Origin: Alloprevotella tannerae ATCC 51259
GTDB taxonomy: Bacteria; Bacteroidota; Bacteroidia; Bacteroidales; Bacteroidaceae
Direction: 5' to 3'
DNA length: 64,000 bases
Assembly: GCF_000159995.1 (NCBI RefSeq)
Contig: NZ_GG700642.1
Location: 584,395 to 648,394 of the forward strand
How positions within the stretch are numbered: position 1 is the first letter of the stretch; every line of letters starts with the position of its first letter. The position numbers and the translations under genes were made by a program. The notes under the pieces were generated by a model that had not been told where the DNA came from, did no database searches, and saw only the letters and a program-made list of their open reading frames with translations. Positions 45,008 through 54,497 of the stretch are shown one piece after another.

Positions 45008-46156
45008 TTACAAACGTCCGGTAATAACCTCTTCGTACAAATCGTGCATCCGGCGGGCCAAGGTATCGGGCGAGAAAGTCGTTTGTGCGTGCTCCAAACC
45101 GCGCGTTATCATCGCTTGGCGGCGCGATTCGTCATTGACAACGACTTGCAGCGCGGCCGTCAACTCCTCAACGCTGTCGGGCGCGACGTATAAGGCGGCG
45201 GGGCCGCCTGCTTCGGGCAAACTCGAGACGGAAGTGGTCACGACGGGGCAGCTACTCAGCATCGCTTCGACCACGGGCAGGCCGAAACCTTCGTAGAAAG
45301 AAGGATAGACGAAGGCGCGCGCACAGCAGTAGAGCGCTTGCAGATCCTCGTTGTTCCGAATGTGCGACAAGAAGCGTATGATAGCGTCCAAATGGTGTTC
45401 GGCCACATACTTCCGCACCTCGGCTTCGTATTCGCGGCCTCGTCCTACGATCAAGAGCGGCAGGCGGTCGGCGGCGGGGAGTTGCTCTACGGCTTTCACC
45501 AATCCGAGCAGATTTTTGCGCGAATTGATGGCACCCACATATAATAAATAATCCTGCGGCAAATCTTCAACCGCCACGCGGGCAATCCTGTGCGCCATTT
45601 CGGGTGTCGGAGGATGATAGAACAAAGGTTGCGCAGGCTGATAAACCACGCTGATTTTTTCTTCGCCGACGCCATAATACTGCATCACGTCGCGCTTTGT
45701 AGACTCGCTAATAGCCACGATGCGCGTAGCGTAGCGGCAAGCGTAGCGCGCTTTGAGGTCATAAATGCGCCGATCGATCGCATGATACATTTGCGGAAAC
45801 GTATGCCAAGCTACGTCGTGCATCGTGACGACCGAGGGGATGCGCCGCCGCACCAAGCCGACGGGCAATTCGTGGCTCAAGCCGTGGAATAAGTCGACTC
45901 GATCTTTAGCAGCGCGGCCGGCAAGGCCGAAAGTGCGCCAAAAGCCTCCGGGAAGCAAAGCCCCCGGGCGCACAACGCGGCAACGATTGCGCCGGATATA
46001 AGGCTGCGTCTGCTCCGTAGCGCGCACCTTGGGCGTATAAAGCAGGTGCAAATCTTCCGGATAGTTTTTCAATTGTCCGTCCAGCAGCGTCCTACTGTAG
46101 TTTCCCAGTCCGGTAAAGTTGTTAAACAGCCTCTTGGCGTCGTAAGCAATTCTCAT
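45008..46156 (-). CDS. Glycosyltransferase family 4
   Basis: 382 residues, GT-B fold. The N-terminal acceptor domain begins MRIAYDAKRLFNNFTGLGNYSR. The donor domain shows YVGAINSRKNLLGLVKAVEQL (about 212-232) and the EX7E motif FYEGFGLPVVEAM (about 298-310). Retaining transferases of this kind use nucleotide sugars such as GDP-mannose to build LPS or capsule glycans. It faces away from the WaaP-like kinase gene across a 100-base gap, which suggests a small LPS-related locus. Sugar and linkage unknown. Confidence 0.9.
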   Translation of the reverse strand: MRIAYDAKRLFNNFTGLGNYSRTLLDGQLKNYPEDLHLLYTPKVRATEQTQPYIRRNRCRVVRPGALLPGGFWRTFGLAGRAAKDRVDLFHGLSHELPVGLVRRRIPSVVTMHDVAWHTFPQMYHAIDRRIYDLKARYACRYATRIVAISESTKRDVMQYYGVGEEKISVVYQPAQPLFYHPPTPEMAHRIARVAVEDLPQDYLLYVGAINSRKNLLGLVKAVEQLPAADRLPLLIVGRGREYEAEVRKYVAEHHLDAIIRFLSHIRNNEDLQALYCCARAFVYPSFYEGFGLPVVEAMLSSCPVVTTSVSSLPEAGGPAALYVAPDSVEELTAALQVVVNDESRRQAMITRGLEHAQTTFSPDTLARRMHDLYEEVITGRL

Positions 46157-46212
46157 AAAGTGGTTTTCAATCGCGGACGAAAATACGCTAATTTAAGTTT
46201 TTAACCAAATAA

Positions 46213-46244
46213 TTTGGCTGTTTTTACGGCCTACGCTACTTTTG
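46213..46244 (+). promoter_or_regulatory. Promoter of the WaaP-like kinase gene
   Basis: TTTG (46213-46216), 20 bases, then TACTTTTG (46237-46244). The ATG at 46256 is only 12 bases past the box, so the leader is almost absent if that start is used. Confidence 0.6.
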
Positions 46245-46255
46245 CCCTCACTTAA

Positions 46256-47092
46256 ATGCGCCGCGTGCCCTTTTCCGCTATGTTCCTTCTGACGAGGCGC
46301 GCGCGAAGGCCTTACGATCACCCTCTTTTGAATCAATTACGCCACACATTGAAAATTCTGACGAATCCCAAGATTGACGCGGCGCGTCCTTTTATGGACC
46401 GCATCGTGAGCGAGTTTGAAAACGGACGCAGTTTGCGCGAAAGTCGCAACAGCATACGCGTATGTGTTTTCGAGGGAGAAGAATTTAACGTCAAGCGCTA
46501 TGGGCGTCCGCGCGGCTGGCGCAAGCTGGTCTACTCGCTCTTTCGCACGCCGAAAGGCTTGCGCGCCTATACGTATCCGGCGCGTTTGCTGGCAGCGGGC
46601 ATAGAGACGCCGGAAGCCGTCGGGTATCGGGAAGAGCGCGAGGGACTTTGGCTTACGAGCAGCTATTTCGTAAGTAGGCAATGCCCCTATTCGCGGCGCT
46701 TCTACGAGTTTGCGGAAGTGCAACTCACGCCTGAGAATATGGAAATCATCGCGCAGTTTGCCGCCCTGGCAGCTCGCATGCACGAACAAGGCATCTTGCA
46801 TCGCGACTTCTCGCCGGGCAATATTTTGTTTGATCAAGTGGAAGGAAAATGGCGCTTCTCTTTAGTAGACACGAACCGGATGTATTTCGGGCCGGTAAGC
46901 GTGCGCCGCGGCTGCAAAAACTTCGCCCGTCTGTGGGGGCAGACCTGCTTTTTTGAATTGCTCGCCTTGAAATATGCCGAGGCGCGCGGGGCGAATGCGG
47001 CCGACTGCTTGAAATGGATGTTGGCAGCCCGCAAAAAATTTTGGTTGCGCTATATTCGCCGCCACAGCCGCCCCTTTGCCATCGACCTCTGA
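46256..47092 (+). CDS. WaaP/KdkA-like lipopolysaccharide kinase family protein
   Basis: 278 residues with a eukaryotic-type kinase fold reduced to its core. A probable ATP-binding Lys is in EFNVKRY (K80). The catalytic loop is HRDFSPGNI (182-190; D184, N189) and the metal-binding Asp is in FSLVDTNRM (D205, DFG equivalent). The family phosphorylates heptose or Kdo in LPS, or small molecules. The N-terminal ~35 residues are basic and may be untranslated if the ATG at 46280 (MFLLTRR) is the true start, which the very short leader makes plausible. Next to a GT4 and near YfhO, a role in LPS modification is likely. Confidence 0.85.
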   Translation: MRRVPFSAMFLLTRRARRPYDHPLLNQLRHTLKILTNPKIDAARPFMDRIVSEFENGRSLRESRNSIRVCVFEGEEFNVKRYGRPRGWRKLVYSLFRTPKGLRAYTYPARLLAAGIETPEAVGYREEREGLWLTSSYFVSRQCPYSRRFYEFAEVQLTPENMEIIAQFAALAARMHEQGILHRDFSPGNILFDQVEGKWRFSLVDTNRMYFGPVSVRRGCKNFARLWGQTCFFELLALKYAEARGANAADCLKWMLAARKKFWLRYIRRHSRPFAIDL

Positions 47093-47868
47093 GGCAAAGG
47101 CGTAGGCGAAAGGTGCAACGCCGACAACCCACGTTCTTTTTAGTTCGCCTAACGATGTATATAAATAATCGTTGGCAGCTTTTCTTTTGTCGACAAGTCC
47201 TGCTACGCCTCTACACATAGCTACGGCATCTACGTCCAATGGAATTGCGGATGCGGCACACCCACTTTCTTTTTCTTCTGACTTTACGACGTTACACGTC
47301 GTTTTTTTCACCTGAGGCGGCAAGGCTCTTTTGGGGGACACGGTCGCGGCAATGGTGTGCAAAGGTTGGACTTTGCCTCGTGCGGCAACGCGTATGTTCA
47401 GTCTCTCCATCCCACGATTTTAGTTTACGCTCACGAGCGTACACCTTTTTTATCGTGAGCGTACACCTTTACGCTCGTGAGCGCAAACCTTTATTCTCGT
47501 GAGCGCAAACGCGGCAGGTCCGTTTCGGCGAAAAATAGTTGGGAGAATATAGGAGCGTTATCCCACGCAAAACATAGCGTTTCGGCGCACTAAGCAATAC
47601 TTATTCGGAGAGTGGGCGATGAAGTGTGGCAATGCCTCGAACGAAAAAGGGAGAGCCGGCTTGCGCAATAGGACGCAGGCTGGGAAATGTGGAGAATAGA
47701 GGGGCGAAAAGAAGTGTTCGTTTCACCTAAAAAGAAAGAAGATGGCGCCGTGCCGAATGGAGGCGGTGCAGACTTTCGGCGGCGTATAAAAGGCGGCGAA
47801 AGCAGCGTTGACAAACGAAGATGCAACGACTGAAAGTAAGCGAGGGAGACGGCGACGGCGGGACAGGC
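47093..47868. other. Convergent spacer with a TCGTGA array
   Basis: About 775 bases. The only structure seen is the array at 47431. ORFs crossing it on either strand are short and lack motifs. Confidence 0.55.
47431..47511. repeat. Family 2 tandem array (locus 2e), about 4 x 22 bp
   Basis: Boxes TCACGA (47431) and TCGTGA (47453, 47475, 47497), exactly 22 bases apart, each followed by GCGTACACC or GCGCAAACC and T-rich sequence. At 47473 the box sits in the longer near-palindrome GCTCGTGAGC. Confidence 0.9.
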
Positions 47869-49089
47869 TTAAGGAGCAGTCATCGCTTCGCACACTTTAT
47901 CTTGGAAGCGGTGGGCTACCGACTGGCGCAAGATGCCTTGATTCATAATGGCAAAACAGAGGGTATGGCCGTTGGGGGCTGTGCAATAGCCCGAGAGGGT
48001 GCTGACGCCTTCCAAGGTGCCGGTCTTTGCGGAGACGTTAGCGTAAGCCGGACCGGAGGTCATACGTTTGCGCAAGGTGCCGTCGACGCCGGCAAGCGGA
48101 AGCGAGGGCTGCAGGTGCAGGAAGATGCCTTCGTGGGTATAGGCGTAGCGGAGAAAAGCGGTCAGCAAGCGGGGGGAGGCGTAATTGTATAAACTGAGGC
48201 CGCTTCCGTCGGCAAAACTGAAATCGGCGGGCGCGAGGCCTTGATGGCGTGCTAATTCTTTAATATATGCCACGGCTTGTTTGCGGCCGGCATAGGCTTT
48301 TCCGCTGTGGGCGGCCAACTGATAAAAGAGTGCCTCAGCATAAAGGTTGTCGCTCTGCTTCATCATGCGGAGCAATATTTGATCAATCGTGTGGCTGCGC
48401 ACGGTCCAGAGCGATGCGCCGGAAGAGATGCGCCCCTCGATCAAGCTGCCGGCAAGCCTGATGCCGGCGTCTTTCAAAGCGGCAGAGAGGGCTGCGGTAA
48501 AGTTGTCGCGCTGATTGTAGAGCAAGGGGGTGAGCGGCGGGTTGTCGTCGTCCCAACACCAGCCCCAACCTAAACGGGCAGAGTCTTTGAGGGAGAGATC
48601 TAAAATGACGTCGCCGGCAATGGCGCGCACACCTCGTGCATTCAAGGCGTGGATCAAGGCCCAGAGGTCGTCGTGGCCGAAACGGGGATCGAAACCACCC
48701 TTGATGTAGATGTTGCCTTCGAGCGTCGAGTCGTTGATGCTCCCTTCGCCGTAGAGCGAGGTGCGAAAGTTGAAGTCGGTACCTAATTGTGAAAGGGCCG
48801 TCACGGCGGTGATGACTTTCTGGTTGGACGCGGGGCGCATCAGTTGGTCAGCACCAAAAGCTAAGATGGTGCTGTCGGCCGTAAGGTCGTAAATATGCAG
48901 GCCCACTTGCGAACGGGTGAGGAGCTCGGGCGTCAACAAACTGTCGACGCGCTGACAGATTTTGATGGCTGTACTGTCGTCGGCCATTTGCATGCCGACC
49001 GTCTTTGCCTCGGCCGGACTAAAGCTGAGACTAAAACCACCAATAACGGAGAGGAGCAGCAGGAGCAGCGTTCTGAAGGAGGCGTGCAT
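47869..49089 (-). CDS. dacB: PBP4-type D-alanyl-D-alanine carboxypeptidase/endopeptidase
   Basis: 406 residues; many family members are about 450-480. The N-terminus is a probable signal sequence (SFRTLLLLLLSVIGGFSLSF). The penicillin-binding active site is complete: S-x-x-K SNQK (88-91), SDN (246-248) and KTG (355-357). PBP4 trims or cleaves peptidoglycan cross-bridges in the periplasm (peptidase family S13). The insertion domain between SxxK and SDN is present but compact (about 150 residues), which explains the short length. It follows the minus-strand envelope operon but is separated from it by a terminator. Confidence 0.92.
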   Translation of the reverse strand: MHASFRTLLLLLLSVIGGFSLSFSPAEAKTVGMQMADDSTAIKICQRVDSLLTPELLTRSQVGLHIYDLTADSTILAFGADQLMRPASNQKVITAVTALSQLGTDFNFRTSLYGEGSINDSTLEGNIYIKGGFDPRFGHDDLWALIHALNARGVRAIAGDVILDLSLKDSARLGWGWCWDDDNPPLTPLLYNQRDNFTAALSAALKDAGIRLAGSLIEGRISSGASLWTVRSHTIDQILLRMMKQSDNLYAEALFYQLAAHSGKAYAGRKQAVAYIKELARHQGLAPADFSFADGSGLSLYNYASPRLLTAFLRYAYTHEGIFLHLQPSLPLAGVDGTLRKRMTSGPAYANVSAKTGTLEGVSTLSGYCTAPNGHTLCFAIMNQGILRQSVAHRFQDKVCEAMTAP

Positions 49090-49122
49090 CGTAAAGAAAA
49101 CTTGAGGATTCGTTATTTTGCA

Positions 49123-49151
49123 GAAAACCTCTCCCCCCGAGGGGGAAGAGG
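49123..49151 (-). terminator. Terminator of the envelope operon
   Basis: CCTCTCCCCCC (49128-49138) pairs with GGGGGAAGAGG (49141-49151). On the minus strand the stem is followed by TTTTC. It lies 40 bases past the second ompH stop and directly before dacB. Confidence 0.7.
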
Positions 49152-49191
49152 AAGTATATAGAATATTTGAGTTCGGTAGTGCGTAAAAAAA

Positions 49192-49722
49192 TTACTTCTT
49201 AGCGCTGCTTGCAGACAAGCCCAACTTCGTGCGGATCTTTGCCGTTACGTTCTCGCTCAAAGCGGGATTGATGAAAATACCGGCCGATTGGGCTGCATTG
49301 CTGTCCATAATGTAGACGTAATTGCCTTCTTTAGCAACAGCATTGATAGCATCCATCACTTTTGTGATGATGGGCTGCATTTTTTGCGAAGATGCTTCTT
49401 GCAAAGCTTTTTCGTCATCGGCTCTGGCTTGGTCGAGCTTCTGGCTAAGTTCGGCTAATTCTTGCTGACGACGAGAGCGGATATTTTCGGGGGTCTTGTC
49501 GTTGACCTCTTGTTGGAACTTTTCGTATTTCGTCTGCAATTCTTTTTGCATATCTTCAAGATCCTTCTTAAACTTATCTTGCATGCTTTGCAGTTCGGTC
49601 TGTGCTGTTTTGTAGGCCGGCATATCTTGGATAATGCTAGCGTAATCAAACTGAGCATACTTTTGAGCAAATAGGCTCAAGGGGGCTACGAAAAGAGCCA
49701 GCAACAAAATCTTTTTCAACAT
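49192..49722 (-). CDS. OmpH/Skp family periplasmic chaperone, copy 2
   Basis: 176 residues. A signal peptide (MLKKILLLALFVAPLSLFAQ) precedes YAQFDYASIIQDMPAYKTAQTELQ, the OmpH start. A long coiled-coil hairpin follows (about 40-115, KFKKDLEDMQKELQTKYEKFQQ), and then a small beta body (YVYIMDSNAAQSAGIF). Skp trimers cage unfolded outer membrane proteins on the way to BamA. It lies 53 bases after the first copy; the two differ enough that they are an old duplication. It is the last gene of the bamA operon. Confidence 0.92.
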   Translation of the reverse strand: MLKKILLLALFVAPLSLFAQKYAQFDYASIIQDMPAYKTAQTELQSMQDKFKKDLEDMQKELQTKYEKFQQEVNDKTPENIRSRRQQELAELSQKLDQARADDEKALQEASSQKMQPIITKVMDAINAVAKEGNYVYIMDSNAAQSAGIFINPALSENVTAKIRTKLGLSASSAKK

Positions 49723-49775
49723 GTTTCTATCTGTTTTTAATTATTATGCACTTTAATGTCGCGAAAGTAGGCAAT

Positions 49776-50294
49776 TTAATTGGAGTAACCTAATTTGGCG
49801 AGTACTTCGTTACTAATATCAATGGAGGGAGATGCGAAGATGATACCTGCCGTCTCACTGGCGCGATCCAAAATCAATTGGAAGCCGCGCTGATCGGCGA
49901 TGGACTTGATCGCACTGTAAATATCGTCCTGAATAGGGCGGATAAGGCTTTCGCGCTTTTTGTATAATTCACCCTCGGGACCAAAATATTTCTTCTTCAA
50001 TTCGGACGCTTCTTTCTCTTTAGCGACAATGGCTTGCTCGCGCTCTTTCTTCTGGTCGGCAGAAAGGAAGACTGACTCGCTCTGATACTTCTTGTAGAGG
50101 GTCTTGGCTTCGGTATCTTTGGCCTCGACTTCGGCTTGCCATTTCTTGGAAACTTGATTTAATTGCTCGTTGGCACGCTCATAGGCGGGGATGTTGCCCA
50201 TAATGTATTCCATATCAACTAAGGCGAACTTCTGTGCCGCCGCCTGCAAAGTAAATGCTCCTAAAAGGAGGAACAGCATCAAAAACTTTTTCAT
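49776..50294 (-). CDS. OmpH/Skp family periplasmic chaperone, copy 1
   Basis: 172 residues from the ATG at 50294 (MKKFLMLFLLLGAFTLQAAAQ, signal peptide). The pattern is FALVDMEYIMGNIPAYERANEQL, then a coiled coil (about 35-110), then IKSIADQRGFQLILDRASETAGIIF. The upstream frame extension to 50342 would spoil the signal peptide. It lies 119 bases after bamA, as expected for a chaperone feeding the Bam complex. Confidence 0.92.
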   Translation of the reverse strand: MKKFLMLFLLLGAFTLQAAAQKFALVDMEYIMGNIPAYERANEQLNQVSKKWQAEVEAKDTEAKTLYKKYQSESVFLSADQKKEREQAIVAKEKEASELKKKYFGPEGELYKKRESLIRPIQDDIYSAIKSIADQRGFQLILDRASETAGIIFASPSIDISNEVLAKLGYSN

Positions 50295-50413
50295 TCTAAT
50301 TATGCTTTTATCGTTCGTTCTCTTTCTTAATACATTATTCATGACGGCTCATCGCGGGGCTTGTTACGCTATCGGGCAACAATTTATGCACTCGTCAAGA
50401 AAAAGCGGGGCGA

Positions 50414-53041
50414 TCAGAACTCTTGATTCATTATAAAGTGGATCTGGCTGCCACCTGCTTTTACGCCGTTGATTCTCTTTTGAAAACCGTAGGCCCAATC
50501 TATACCTAAAATTCCGATCATCGGCAACATAACGCGAACACCGAGACCGGCAGAACGCTTCATGTTGAAGGGATTGAAGTCTTTGACGTTGGTCCAAGCG
50601 TTACCGCCTTCTAAGAATCCGAGTACGAAAATATTGGTTGAACCCTCGAGTAGCAGAGGGTAGCGCAACTCTACGCTCATACGACTATAGGCATAAGCAT
50701 TCGTACCGGTATTTCCTGCCAATGAACCATTGTCGTAACCACGCAAACCGATGGTCTCGGTGGCATAGCCATAGGACATTCCGCCCATACCATCGCCACC
50801 GACATAATAGGTTTCGAAAGGCGACTTGTTGTATTTATTGTAAGAACCTAAGATACCAAACTCGGCGCGCGTCATCAATACCGGCGTTTTGTTGGAACTG
50901 GTGAGTGCGGTATACGTGCGGAACTTCAGCTTCCACTTGTTATATTCGATCCAACGGTACTTTTCTTGCGCTTCTTTCTGATAGGTGGCGCTTCGCGGAT
51001 TGGTGGCAAGATTTTTATAGTCTTTGCCGTTCCACGCAGAGAAAGGCGGAGTGGCTGAAACGGAGAATAGGAAATCAGAACCGCGGCGCGGGAAGAACAT
51101 ATTATCCGTAGAGTTGCGGCTCAAACTCAACGTGAGGTTGATGTTATTACTATTACCATTGGTGAAGAGGAAGTACTCCCAAGATTTCATCATATAGCGT
51201 GTGTAGGAGAGTTCGGCCGTGAACATAAAATAATCATCCGGCCAACGCAAACGTTTACCGAAGCCGAGCGAAATGCCCAACATCTTGACGTACTTATCGG
51301 GATCGTAATAGTTTGTATAATTGTAGTAATTGGAATTAGATCCGTAACCGCCATACATATACCCATTATAGATATTATTATAGTAGTTACGGTCGTAATA
51401 ACTCGAAGCCACTGACGTCTGCTTTGAATAGGAAATGGAGAAAGACAGCTGGTTGGGGCGCTTTCCGCCGAACCAGGGTTCTAAGAATGAAAGCGAATAG
51501 CTCTGATAATAGGAGGCATTGGTCTGCGCATTGATCGAGAGCGTCTGATTATCGCCTTGCGGGAGGAAGACTCTGTGTTTCGCGCCTTTCTTAAAGAGAT
51601 TCTGTATAGAGAAGTTGGTAAACTTCACGCCGACCGTACCGATAATACCCGTCGGCCCCCAACCTGCTGAAATCTGAAATTGATCACCGCCCTTTGGCGT
51701 CAGCGGATAGGAAATATCTACCGTTCCGTTTTGAGGATCGGGCTTGATGGCCGAGCTCATAGCTTTTCCCAAGGCTTCCGGATCAAACTGATTCATTTGT
51801 GAAAGATCCATCACAGAGCGCTTGATAGCCTCCATACTAAAGAGGTCACCAGGCTTGGTGCGCAATTCGCGGCGAATAACGTTTTCGTAAACACGGGTAT
51901 TGCCGGAAATATTCACACGATTAAACGTCGCTTGTCGGCCTTCACTAACGCGCATCTCCAAGTCGATCGAGTCGCCATCAATGGTCATTTCGACGGGTTC
52001 TACGTTGTTGAAAACGTAACCGTTGTTGTAATATAGATTACGCACAGCGTCGTCATCTTCATTTAAGCGCTTACTCAAAAGCGTCTGATTATAGATATCG
52101 CCTCTTTTCAACTGTAGAATGTTCTGCAAAATCACAGTGGGATAAACAGTATTTCCAACCCAGTTGATATTGCGAATATAATATTTCTTTCCTTTATCTA
52201 AATTGATGTAGACGTTGACGTAGTCCGGCTTCGTTGCAGCAACCGAATCCGCAGTTATGATTGCGTCGCGATAGCCCCAAGCATTAAGGCGATTGAGCAC
52301 GTATGTCTTATCTTCTTCGTACTTCTCGGGCAAGAATTTTTTCGAGCGAAAGAAGTTGATCAAACTCTTTTCGCGCGTTTTCTTCATCGCACGTTTAAGT
52401 TTGGAAGCTTCTTTGTGCGACACGCCGGTAATATAGATATGCTCGACTTTAACTTTATTGCTCTTATCTATATCTATATCGATGAGCACGTTGTTTTCTT
52501 TCGTAACATCATCCTTCATTCGAATGTCGATCGCGGCATTCTTAAAACCTTTATCATCAAAATAACGCTTAATGATAATCTTAGCGCGATTAACCATATC
52601 CTGCGTAATCTGTCCGCCGACTCTCAAGCCTATACTCTTTTCCAAGGCTTCACGTTCCGACTTCTTCACGCCGGAATAAACGATGCTGGAAATGCGCGGC
52701 TGCGCCTTTAGATGCACGTGCAGATATATTGTGTTGCCCACAATACTATCCGCCGTAAGTGAAACGTCAGAGAAGAGTTTCTGCTCCCAATAGCGGCGCA
52801 CTACTTCCGACATATCTGCGCCGGGCACTTCATACGTGGCGCCAATCTCCAAGCCTGCGATGCTCTGCAACAAATCGGGGTCAAACCCGCTGACACCATC
52901 GACGACCAATCCACCCAGCACATATTTCGCGGGCGAAACAGTATAAGTAATATCCGGATTAACTTGTTTGAAAGTATTCTGAGCGTATGCTGCCCCAACC
53001 ATCAAGGAGAAGAGCAAGACTAACAGCGGTCGTATTTTCAT
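50414..53041 (-). CDS. bamA: Outer membrane protein assembly factor BamA
   Basis: 875 residues. The signal peptide (MKIRPLLVLLFSLMVGAAYAQ) is followed by five POTRA domains (to about residue 430; FNRVNISGNTRVYENVIRRELRTKPGD is the last). The 16-strand barrel ends in Phe (QIHFIMNQEF). The barrel carries a Tyr/Asn/Gly-rich loop (about 555-585, YYDRNYYNNIYNGYMYGGYG) that is longer than in E. coli. BamA inserts beta-barrels into the outer membrane. It lies 6 bases downstream of uppS. Confidence 0.96.
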   Translation of the reverse strand: MKIRPLLVLLFSLMVGAAYAQNTFKQVNPDITYTVSPAKYVLGGLVVDGVSGFDPDLLQSIAGLEIGATYEVPGADMSEVVRRYWEQKLFSDVSLTADSIVGNTIYLHVHLKAQPRISSIVYSGVKKSEREALEKSIGLRVGGQITQDMVNRAKIIIKRYFDDKGFKNAAIDIRMKDDVTKENNVLIDIDIDKSNKVKVEHIYITGVSHKEASKLKRAMKKTREKSLINFFRSKKFLPEKYEEDKTYVLNRLNAWGYRDAIITADSVAATKPDYVNVYINLDKGKKYYIRNINWVGNTVYPTVILQNILQLKRGDIYNQTLLSKRLNEDDDAVRNLYYNNGYVFNNVEPVEMTIDGDSIDLEMRVSEGRQATFNRVNISGNTRVYENVIRRELRTKPGDLFSMEAIKRSVMDLSQMNQFDPEALGKAMSSAIKPDPQNGTVDISYPLTPKGGDQFQISAGWGPTGIIGTVGVKFTNFSIQNLFKKGAKHRVFLPQGDNQTLSINAQTNASYYQSYSLSFLEPWFGGKRPNQLSFSISYSKQTSVASSYYDRNYYNNIYNGYMYGGYGSNSNYYNYTNYYDPDKYVKMLGISLGFGKRLRWPDDYFMFTAELSYTRYMMKSWEYFLFTNGNSNNINLTLSLSRNSTDNMFFPRRGSDFLFSVSATPPFSAWNGKDYKNLATNPRSATYQKEAQEKYRWIEYNKWKLKFRTYTALTSSNKTPVLMTRAEFGILGSYNKYNKSPFETYYVGGDGMGGMSYGYATETIGLRGYDNGSLAGNTGTNAYAYSRMSVELRYPLLLEGSTNIFVLGFLEGGNAWTNVKDFNPFNMKRSAGLGVRVMLPMIGILGIDWAYGFQKRINGVKAGGSQIHFIMNQEF

Positions 53042-53047
53042 ATACTA

Positions 53048-53797
53048 TTATTTTTCTGTTGTTTGTTCTACCTGCCGACTTGTTTTGCCAAAACGTCTTT
53101 CGCGACTTTGGTAATCTGCGACGGCGGCATAAAAGGCCTCTTCATTAAAATCAGGCCAAAACGTATCGCAAAAATAGAGTTCGGAATAGGCACACTGCCA
53201 AAGAAGGTAATTGCTCAAACGCAACTCGCCTCCCGTTCTGATCAGCAAGTCCGGATCAGGCATAAACGAAGTTGTAAGAGCCTCCGTTATGGTCTTTTCG
53301 GTAATATCTTGTAGTGCCAATTCGCCTTTCGCTGTGCGGGCAGCAATCTTCCGCGCGGCTTCTGTTATCTCCCAGCGTGCTGAGTAGCTTAAAGCCAAGA
53401 CGAGAGTCATCCCACTATTCTCCGCAGTGCGCGCAGTAAGATCTTCGAGCGAAGTGCGCACATCTTCAGGCAGCCGCTCAAGATCTCCGACAATTCGCAG
53501 GCGGACATTGTTGCGCATAAACAACTCTTCCTCAAGCGAGGTAAAGATCAGCGACATCAGCGCCGCCACTTCCTCCGGCGGACGATTCCAATTCTCTGTC
53601 GAAAAAGTATAGAGCGTCAGATATTTAACCCCCAAGTCCGAAGCCGCCGTCGTAATCCGGCGCACCGTTTCGACGCCCTGTTGATGGCCGACGCTGCGGT
53701 CCCATCCGCGTGCGGTAGCCCAGCGCCCATTGCCGTCCATAATAATTGCCACGTGCATTGGGATGCGTTTCGGATCTATTTGCGCTTTATAGCTCAT
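53048..53797 (-). CDS. uppS: Undecaprenyl diphosphate synthase (cis-prenyltransferase)
   Basis: 249 residues. UppS extends FPP with eight IPP units to make the lipid carrier for peptidoglycan and O-antigen synthesis. The catalytic MDGNGRWA (20-27; Asp21) is intact, as are the substrate motifs [12 protein letters not shown] and [27 protein letters not shown]. The cytoplasmic enzyme is encoded between DUF6089 and bamA with gaps of 4 and 6 bases, so lipid carrier supply and outer membrane assembly share one message. Confidence 0.97.
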   Translation of the reverse strand: MSYKAQIDPKRIPMHVAIIMDGNGRWATARGWDRSVGHQQGVETVRRITTAASDLGVKYLTLYTFSTENWNRPPEEVAALMSLIFTSLEEELFMRNNVRLRIVGDLERLPEDVRTSLEDLTARTAENSGMTLVLALSYSARWEITEAARKIAARTAKGELALQDITEKTITEALTTSFMPDPDLLIRTGGELRLSNYLLWQCAYSELYFCDTFWPDFNEEAFYAAVADYQSRERRFGKTSRQVEQTTEK

Positions 53798-53801
53798 TGA
53801 T

Positions 53802-54494
53802 TCAATCTTTATTGCAGTTAGGACATTTCGGGTTCAGATCATACGTAAGCGTAAACATCGTCAAGCTGTAATGATCTTTGTTCCTAAATTCTGTAGACTT
53901 GATGCCATGAGGGGCCGCCAAACCATCCAAGCGATCTGAAGGCGTGAAGCGGAAAGTCCAGTCCACGCCGGCATTGAGGCGATTGCTCAACTTCCACTTC
54001 AGTCCTACGCCGATAGGGAAGTTAGCGGTGAACGCCTTGTCCGGAGTGCTGTATGTAAAGCCCAAGCCCAGCTGGATGTAAGGCGTCACTCTACTAAAGC
54101 CTTGATAGCCTTGCTGCCAGCCGTACGGAAGAAAGTGCAACTCATACAAAGCTGCGAAGTCGTACAAGTCGCCACTCATCTTATATATAAGGCGCCCCGG
54201 CCCCGACACCGCAGGATTTTGCGGATAGAAATCATTGATTTTATCCGTCGATCCGGAAAGCTTGAAATAATTAGCGCCCAATTTTATCGCCATACGCGGA
54301 TTGAGCGGAAAGCGCGCCAACAATCCGGCCGCCACTTGGCTCTGTCCGTAGAATTTACTATTGACATCGTTCAAGCCGAAGCCGATACCTACGCCACCGC
54401 CCAATTCCAGGCGATAGAAGTTATCGTCATCCTGCGCCGACAATCCGAAAGGGAGGAGCGCACAGCACAGCAGGAGGAACGTGTGTCTTAGCAT
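53802..54494 (-). CDS. DUF6089 family outer membrane beta-barrel protein
   Basis: 230 residues. A signal peptide ([21 protein letters not shown]) is followed by an eight-strand OmpA/OmpW-like barrel: [38 protein letters not shown] and [13 protein letters not shown] are strand-turn-strand patterns. The C-terminus carries CPNCNKD after the last strand, an unusual Cys pair. Function unknown. In other Bacteroidota, as I recall, this gene also lies directly upstream of uppS and bamA, which points to an envelope role. Confidence 0.85.
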   Translation of the reverse strand: MLRHTFLLLCCALLPFGLSAQDDDNFYRLELGGGVGIGFGLNDVNSKFYGQSQVAAGLLARFPLNPRMAIKLGANYFKLSGSTDKINDFYPQNPAVSGPGRLIYKMSGDLYDFAALYELHFLPYGWQQGYQGFSRVTPYIQLGLGFTYSTPDKAFTANFPIGVGLKWKLSNRLNAGVDWTFRFTPSDRLDGLAAPHGIKSTEFRNKDHYSLTMFTLTYDLNPKCPNCNKD

Positions 54495-54497
54495 GTA

